From: Quillaja saponaria
Taxonomy: Eukaryota; Streptophyta; Magnoliopsida; Fabales; Quillajaceae
Direction: 5' to 3'
Assembly (NCBI GenBank): GCA_029379385.1
Contig: CM055606.1
Coordinates: 3,286,001-3,350,000, forward strand
Length of the DNA: 64,000 nucleotides
Shown: in pieces, positions 59,131 to 64,000 of the stretch
Layout of the letters: the number at the start of each line of letters is the position of its first letter
Numbering within the stretch: position 1 is the first letter of the stretch
Program-made: the position numbers and the translations under genes
The notes under the pieces: model-generated
Seen by the model: the letters and a program-made list of their open reading frames with translations, nothing else
What the model was told of the DNA's origin: nothing
Databases searched by the model: none

Positions 59131-60564
59131 CTATTTTGCATTTTGAAGCTCGCTTAGCCGTTTGATTAATTCAGCTAACTCTTTGTTGGAGCTGCCTCCT
59201 TCCTTAACAGCATCCATGGCTGCATCTCTTAGCTTTCTTACTCGAACTCTCTCTGGTTTACTCCCATCCACTAATTCCACAAATTTCTGAGCCAACTCCC
59301 CTGACTCGGGAATAATCTGTGTCCCCTCACCGCCTTGGATTGCCACACCCAATTGCTCTACCAATAGCTTGGCATTTGTAAACTGATCAGCACTCATCGG
59401 CCACGTCAGCATCACCACACCGGCAGCCAGCCCTTCCAACACCGAGTTCCACCCGCAATGAGTCATGAACCCGCCGACAGCTGGGTGGCGCAATATTGGT
59501 ACTTGTGGTGCCCACCCTTTGATTACCAAACCCCTTCCCTTTACACATTCTTCGAAGTCCTCCGGTATCACGCCGTGATCTCCGCCAGCATCGGGTCCTA
59601 TCACGGACAAAATAAAATGGACTCCACTTCTTTCCAGTCCAACAGTTAACACCTCCATTTGTTTTATAGTCAACACAGTCCGACTTCCGAAGCAAACATA
59701 AACAACTGAATATTCCGATCGAGCGTCCAGCCACGTTAAGACCTCATCACATGGCACAGAGCTGGACCCACCTCGATTAGTTGGGCCAGGGTCAGGGCCA
59801 GCATTGTTATCTTCACGAGATGGTGGTAATACGGGACCCACAGCCCAAACCCGATCATGTCCGAGTTCTTTCTTTAGATGATCAAAATAAACTCGTTCTA
59901 ACTCAGTGAACGAGTTAAACACCATACCCCAACTTTCTAAATTAGCAACAAAATTCTCTCTGAAAAATTCCCAATCTGGGTCTCCTTTCCTGCCTTCTCT
60001 GTACAGGTGTGGGATCTGCCACCAATGGTAAACCGGAGAATTCGGAAATTTCGGGAAGGTGAGTGTAAAATTGGAATTATCCGGGTCTGTATTTTCGGGT
60101 AAGTCGTGCCACACGGAAAGAGCAATTGATAAGGCAAAGACACCGGAGGGGGAGAAGACGAGACGTGGGATTCGAAGGTCGGAAGCGAGTTGATGGGTCC
60201 ATCCGATGAAGAAATCGGAAATAATAGCAACTGGCTGTGAAGGATGGGAGTGGAACCATTGAAGAATTAGAGGGTAGTGAAGTTGACGCATGTTTTGAAC
60301 TTGGGCGATGAGTTTGTTTCGATTTGGATTTGGGTATTGAGGAGGTGGGAGAAGGAAATATTGAAGGGAAGATGGGTGGGTAGCAAGGAAAGGTTGAAGC
60401 AGAGGAAGGTTTTGAGGGGTGACTAAAACGGTGACGTATAATAAGTGACCTCGGGTGAGTAACTGATTTGTGAGATCAAGAATGGGAATAATGTGACCTG
60501 AAGTAGGGAAGGGATAGATGAGGATGTGCTGGGTGGTGGTGGTGGTGGTGGTGGAGGAAACCAT
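59131..60564 (-). CDS. UDP-glycosyltransferase, UGT89-like
   Basis: A single-exon gene of 477 residues, normal length for plant family-1 glycosyltransferases, which transfer a sugar from a UDP-sugar to small molecules such as flavonoids or phenolic acids in the cytosol. The N-terminal domain has LIYPFPTSGHIIPILDLTNQ with catalytic His24, and Asp117 in IISDFFIGWT is the likely partner acid. VYVCFGSRTVL lies near 288-298. The 44-residue PSPG box is complete, from Trp351 to Gln394 (WAPQVPILRHPAVGGFMTHC and the following HCGWNS...SADQ part). The final Gln suggests UDP-glucose preference by family knowledge. GHDRVWAVGP and the overall sequence recall UGT89 enzymes; the substrate cannot be inferred. 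The N-terminus has a Thr run from a GGT/CCA-type repeat. It is the only intact member of three UGT copies in the window. Confidence 0.95.
   Translation of the reverse strand: MVSSTTTTTTTQHILIYPFPTSGHIIPILDLTNQLLTRGHLLYVTVLVTPQNLPLLQPFLATHPSSLQYFLLPPPQYPNPNRNKLIAQVQNMRQLHYPLILQWFHSHPSQPVAIISDFFIGWTHQLASDLRIPRLVFSPSGVFALSIALSVWHDLPENTDPDNSNFTLTFPKFPNSPVYHWWQIPHLYREGRKGDPDWEFFRENFVANLESWGMVFNSFTELERVYFDHLKKELGHDRVWAVGPVLPPSREDNNAGPDPGPTNRGGSSSVPCDEVLTWLDARSEYSVVYVCFGSRTVLTIKQMEVLTVGLERSGVHFILSVIGPDAGGDHGVIPEDFEECVKGRGLVIKGWAPQVPILRHPAVGGFMTHCGWNSVLEGLAAGVVMLTWPMSADQFTNAKLLVEQLGVAIQGGEGTQIIPESGELAQKFVELVDGSKPERVRVRKLRDAAMDAVKEGGSSNKELAELIKRLSELQNAK
60530..60553 (-). repeat. trinucleotide repeat encoding Thr run
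   Basis: GGT units (ACC/ACG on the coding strand) encode seven consecutive Thr at residues 5-11 of the UGT, before the first beta strand. The length is likely variable and outside the fold. Confidence 0.85.
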
Positions 60565-60674
60565 TTTTGAATTTTGAAAAACCTTAAAACTAGCGTTGTG
60601 CCATGTACTCTGTTCTCTGTAGAGTCAATTGGGTAGTGGGAAAGTGACAGAGGGAGTCTGCCATTATTGACCGT

Positions 60675-60710
60675 TAATATATAATCTATTGGATGCTTTG
60701 GATTGGGGTT
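60675..60710 (-). promoter_or_regulatory. possible UGT core promoter
   Basis: On the minus strand TTATATATTAACG lies about 115 bp upstream of the UGT start codon, and a CCAAT motif lies about 20 bp further upstream. The placement is plausible for a plant TATA promoter with a short leader. Confidence 0.45.
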
Positions 60711-60719
60711 ATTTGGGTG

Positions 60720-62516
60720 GTCATGCGTGACGACTTCAAAATAAAAATATAAAAGAAAAATTGCAAAGCCTAAAATTAAAGAGTAATATTTGTGATGTAT
60801 ATAATTATCATATCTTAAGAACAACTGATACTTTAAGTCAATTTATAATTTTAATAATAAAAAGTTTGTGTTTATAGTTAAAACAATGATGTAAATATAC
60901 AATATCTTATTTCGATTTTAGCATTATTTTCAATCCCAGGCCAAATATGAATTTAGTCATTTATATGCAAACTCACATTTTATAAGGAATGATAAAATAA
61001 AATAAAAAGTACACAAATTGTTGACAAAATATTTTTTTTTTTAAATGAAAGAAAGAGAGAAAAACACAAAAGGCAGACGGAAAAAAAAATTAATAATAAT
61101 AATAAGTATGTCCCTCTGCATATATAAAAAATTCCCTTGTAATATTTTCTTATGTAGACATTTATGTAAATTAGTCAAAAAGATTTATTTGTTTAGAGGA
61201 GGCAAACAAGATATTAAAAAATTTTAAACAATCAAATGATTCAACTAATTAAGTGTGTTGCAGCTTGCTAAACAGAAAAGCAATGAAATTGAAGATTTTT
61301 TTTAGACATAAACATAAATAATAAAGTTCTAATTGACAACATGGAGAGATAAAACTTTTCAATTACCTTCAATTTTTAATTTCTAATATTATATAACCTA
61401 ATTCTATTAAAGGAAAATCATAATTGATGGAATGAATAAATGGAAAAAAAAAAAAAAAAAAACCAACAATTTAATAAGAAAAGTAAATGCATGGCAAGAA
61501 AAACTAATTCTTCAATATTGCGCCTAAAAGTATCATTTTATTATTTAAGAGGGAGTAAGTATTGTTTGAGAATTTCAAGTTAGACATCATTTTTAAAGTA
61601 GACTCCAATTTTATTTTATTTTTTCTCTATCATTTCAGACATTCATTTTATTTTTTGGTTTGAGATACTCAATCAAATAACTAATGAATATAGTCACCAA
61701 AAACTCTTGAAAATAGTGACGTGATATTTTTATTTTATTTTTTTGCATATTATTATTGTTTTTTCTTAAGCTCGTTTTTTTTTTTCACAGCATTTATCTA
61801 GTTATTCTACTAATTAAATATTTAAGATGAATATTGGATAGTATCAACTAATATGTTATTTTATTCTCTTTTTTCTTTTCATTTACATTTATTTTTATAA
61901 TTATCCATTATGAGACAAAACTTACAATTCAAGTGAAAAATTAAATATTTATATATATATATATATTTAGAAATTTTTGTTTCATGATGAATAACGTTAG
62001 AAAACTGTATTAAAAAAAATGAAAAAACAAAAAATAATCATCTCATTAATGTTATCCAATATGTATTTTAAAAGTTTTATATTAATCATGTTTTTTAGTG
62101 TATTACTTTCTTCTAAAAAACTTCTCTTAAAAATAACAATTGGATTTATTGTTATCTAGAAATAATATAGCAATACAATATACATTCTAAAAATAAAAAA
62201 AAATTAAAAGTCGAACCATCCTGTAGAAATCTCAAGAATGGTGTTAGAAGAAGGGAAAAGAGAAAAAGAAATTGAAAATACTAAGTTTTTAATAAGATAT
62301 CATGAGATGAGAAATTGAAAAACAGAAAAGAAAAAAAAAAAGAAAAAGATAAATGGTAAAGATAAAAAGTGATAGCATGTTTTTGGTTTTGAAGTACATT
62401 TTTGTTTACTTATGAAAGAGGGGTAGTCACATAGCACCACCTTTAATTAATCAAACATGGAAATATACTTTAGGCTTTTCTAGTAAATTTAATTAACTTA
62501 CAATTTACCCAAACAA
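60720..62516. other. AT-rich intergenic
   Basis: No gene. An 18-nt A run near 61444-61462 and a (TA)n run near 61950-61965 are the only features. Confidence 0.5.
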
Positions 62517-62592
62517 GTCAGGGTGGCCGACTGGTCTGAGGCGCCAGACTTAAGTTCTGGTCTAAGGCGCGGTTCAAATCCCTGGTTCTTAG
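62517..62592 (+). tRNA. tRNA-Leu(UAA), probably degenerate
   Basis: GTCAGGGTGGCCGACTGGTC (acceptor and D arm), anticodon stem-loop CCAGACTTAAGTTCTGG with anticodon TAA, then GGTTCAAATCC (T loop, B box). The D-arm box has GACTGG instead of GAGTGG, the long variable arm typical of leucine tRNAs is shortened, and the 3' acceptor strand (TTCTTAG) does not pair properly with GTCAGGG. It is best read as a tRNA-Leu pseudogene. Confidence 0.7.
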
Positions 62593-63281
62593 CCTTAACT
62601 ACACAATGCTCTACCTGAGTTCTTCATAAATTCAATTTGTGTATTTCTAAGTTTTAAGATTTTAGTTGCTCTATTTGTTTTTTCTTTTTAGTGAGTTTGA
62701 TAATGGACCTGTTAATTTTTATATCTTGGTTGGTTCTGTAAAATGATTAGAAGCCTTGGGTTGAGTTAACAAGACTTAACTGAATTGTTAAATTACCCAA
62801 AAGAAGTAGACAACTATTAATTTAAGAATTAGAGAAATGAGCTTGTCTTCCTTGTTGAGTCTTCTCCGTATTCATGGTCAAAGAACACATTTAGCTACTC
62901 TTGACATATTCACATATGATTATGTTGCGCTGCTGTCCACATCTTACAAGTACGCTCAGCTCTTCTTTCTTTTACCCAGGAAAGTAAATGTATGTACTTG
63001 TGTATTTTCAGGTAACTTGAGTTTCCTTTATCTGACTATAATGGAAAGAATTTCATCTGTTCTACTTTTCTCCATTTTCCATTATCTGTTCATGTTAATT
63101 TACTTAATGGATTTCCAAATTTCTCCAGACTCCAGAGCATATTACGTTTTTCTATTACTAACTTTGAACTACCATTCTCATGTTCTCATGCTTGCAAATT
63201 AACTGATTTCTTAAATTCAAATGATTTAAAGTTTTAGAATTCCAATATGGTTAAATTTGGTTTATCCTTTTTTTTTTTTTT
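62593..63281. other. region between tRNA and CTF4-like fragment
   Basis: An open frame of 121 codons at 62837-63202 is Leu/Phe/Ser-rich with no recognised domain and no resemblance to the N-terminus of CTF4/WDHD1. A 14-nt T run lies directly before the WD40 coding sequence. Confidence 0.35.
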
Positions 63282-64000
63282 GGAGAGTTTCAGACCAATA
63301 TTACTAGGTTCACAATGCCATTACGTTCCCTAGCCTTTAATAAATCTAGGAGTATGTTGGCAGCTGCTGGTGATGACAAGGGCATTAAACTTATTAATAC
63401 CATTGATGGTTCGATTGCAAGGGTTCTCAAAGGCAATAGAGGTCTGTCACTTGCTTAGCTTTTGACCCTAATGGTGAATATTTGGCATCTATTGATTCAA
63501 CTGGGACTGTTATTTACTGGGAACTCCAGTCAGGAAGAATAAGACACAATCTTAAAAGCATAGCTCCTGACATTAGTGATGACCTTTTTGCCATGAATAT
63601 TATTAGATGGAGTCCCGACGGGGAGATCTTAGCAGTTTCAGGTTTGAGAAATCATGTGGTTATGTATGATAGAGATGCGGCAGAAAAGCTGTTCTCATTC
63701 AGAGGTGATCATATGCAGCATGTTTGTTTCTTGTGTTGGTCACCCAACGGCAAGTACATGGCTACTTCAGGTTTAGATAAGCAGGTTCTGATCTGGGACA
63801 TTGATCAAAAGCAGGACATTGACAGGCAGAAATTTGACGAACGAATATGTTGCATGGCATGGAAGCCAATTGGTAATGCATTAGCTATTATTGATGTCAT
63901 GGGAAAGTATGGTATCTGGGAGTCGCTTATTCCTTCATCAATGAGATCCCCAACAGAAGATATTCCTAGTTTACAATCTAAGAACAGTAATGGACTTCTT
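63282..64000 (+). pseudogene. CTF4/WDHD1 (EOL1-like) WD40 gene, partial, frameshifted
   Basis: From 63282 the sequence reads GEFQTNITRFTMPLRSLAFN, then AAAGDDKGIKLINTIDGSIA, the second to third WD repeats of plant CTF4/WDHD1 (EOL1), a replisome-coupling protein in the nucleus. One base is missing near 63443 (AGAGGTCTGTCAC): the frame ends at TAG, while the next frame continues TCLAFDPNGEYLASIDSTGT, YMATSGLDKQVLIWDID and RICCMAWKPIGNALAIID without a stop to the window end. The expected first roughly 90 residues are not found upstream; coding similarity begins just after a T run, so this may be a 5'-truncated copy, or a real exon whose acceptor is the GAG at 63283-63285. Several changes at usually conserved positions favour a pseudogene. 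It continues beyond 64000. Confidence 0.8.

Noticed and set aside
60423..60824. 133-codon minus-strand frame overlapping the UGT start
   Set aside because: Runs over the promoter and the start of the UGT in another frame, with a Pro run from the same trinucleotide repeat; a shadow frame.
1..64000. CRISPR array, bacterial operon or organellar origin
   Set aside because: No regularly spaced short repeats with unique spacers, introns are present, and gene families are nuclear plant families.

Overview
The window is eukaryotic nuclear DNA from a flowering plant, most likely a eudicot. Evidence: very AT-rich intergenic sequence, GT-AG introns, plant-specific families (a UDP-glycosyltransferase with the PSPG box and a CC-NB-ARC-LRR resistance gene), and plant-type Ty1/copia, Ty3/gypsy chromodomain, Helitron, TIR and LINE elements. 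The species cannot be named from sequence alone. No bacterial features (operons, CRISPR) are present.

Layout. 0-7 kb: non-genic, with a degenerate telomere-like tract (about 730-960), short tandem duplications (1.17-1.56 kb), a few exon-like scraps and a Helitron 3' end (6120-6149). 7041-12815: a decayed copia element on the minus strand, bounded by a 5-bp TAAAA duplication. 13738-21377: a UDP-glycosyltransferase (UGT) pseudogene split inside its PSPG box by a 6.26-kb chromodomain gypsy element (14914-21174, minus strand, 5-bp CTAGG duplication). 21.4-26 kb: repeats, including two apparently nested terminal-inverted-repeat elements. 26.3-32 kb: a 2.83-kb tandem duplication; each copy carries a LINE 3' tail and a CACTA-like end. 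32.5-34.2 kb: a roughly 1.03-kb tandem duplication of a promoter/leader-like segment. 34-38 kb: AT-rich repeats.

38093-46616: a multi-exon CC-NB-ARC-LRR gene of the RPS2/At4g27190-like class, plus strand. Six exons with clean phase-0 junctions are visible. It carries at least three disabling changes: an out-of-frame 37-bp tandem duplication in the NB-ARC, an in-frame TGA in the LRR, and a +1 frameshift in exon 6. 46.6-59 kb: mostly repeats, a second UGT scrap (50659-50781), a long fold-back element (about 51.09-52.46 kb) and a duplicated block (55.31-56.15 / 57.44-58.84 kb) whose second copy carries a SINE-like unit. 59131-60564 (minus): the one clearly intact gene, a 477-aa UGT resembling family UGT89. 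62517-62592: a degenerate tRNA-Leu(UAA). 63282-64000: part of a CTF4/WDHD1 (EOL1-type) WD40 gene with a one-base frameshift, running off the window edge.

Taken together this is an accessory, turnover-rich region with one intact UGT, two dead UGT relatives, a damaged resistance gene and many transposable elements. I see no convincing new enzymatic or defence system. The best leads are the disabled but otherwise well-preserved CNL, its possible long duplicated 5' leader, the UGT89 gene/pseudogene set, and the nested or fold-back repeat structures.
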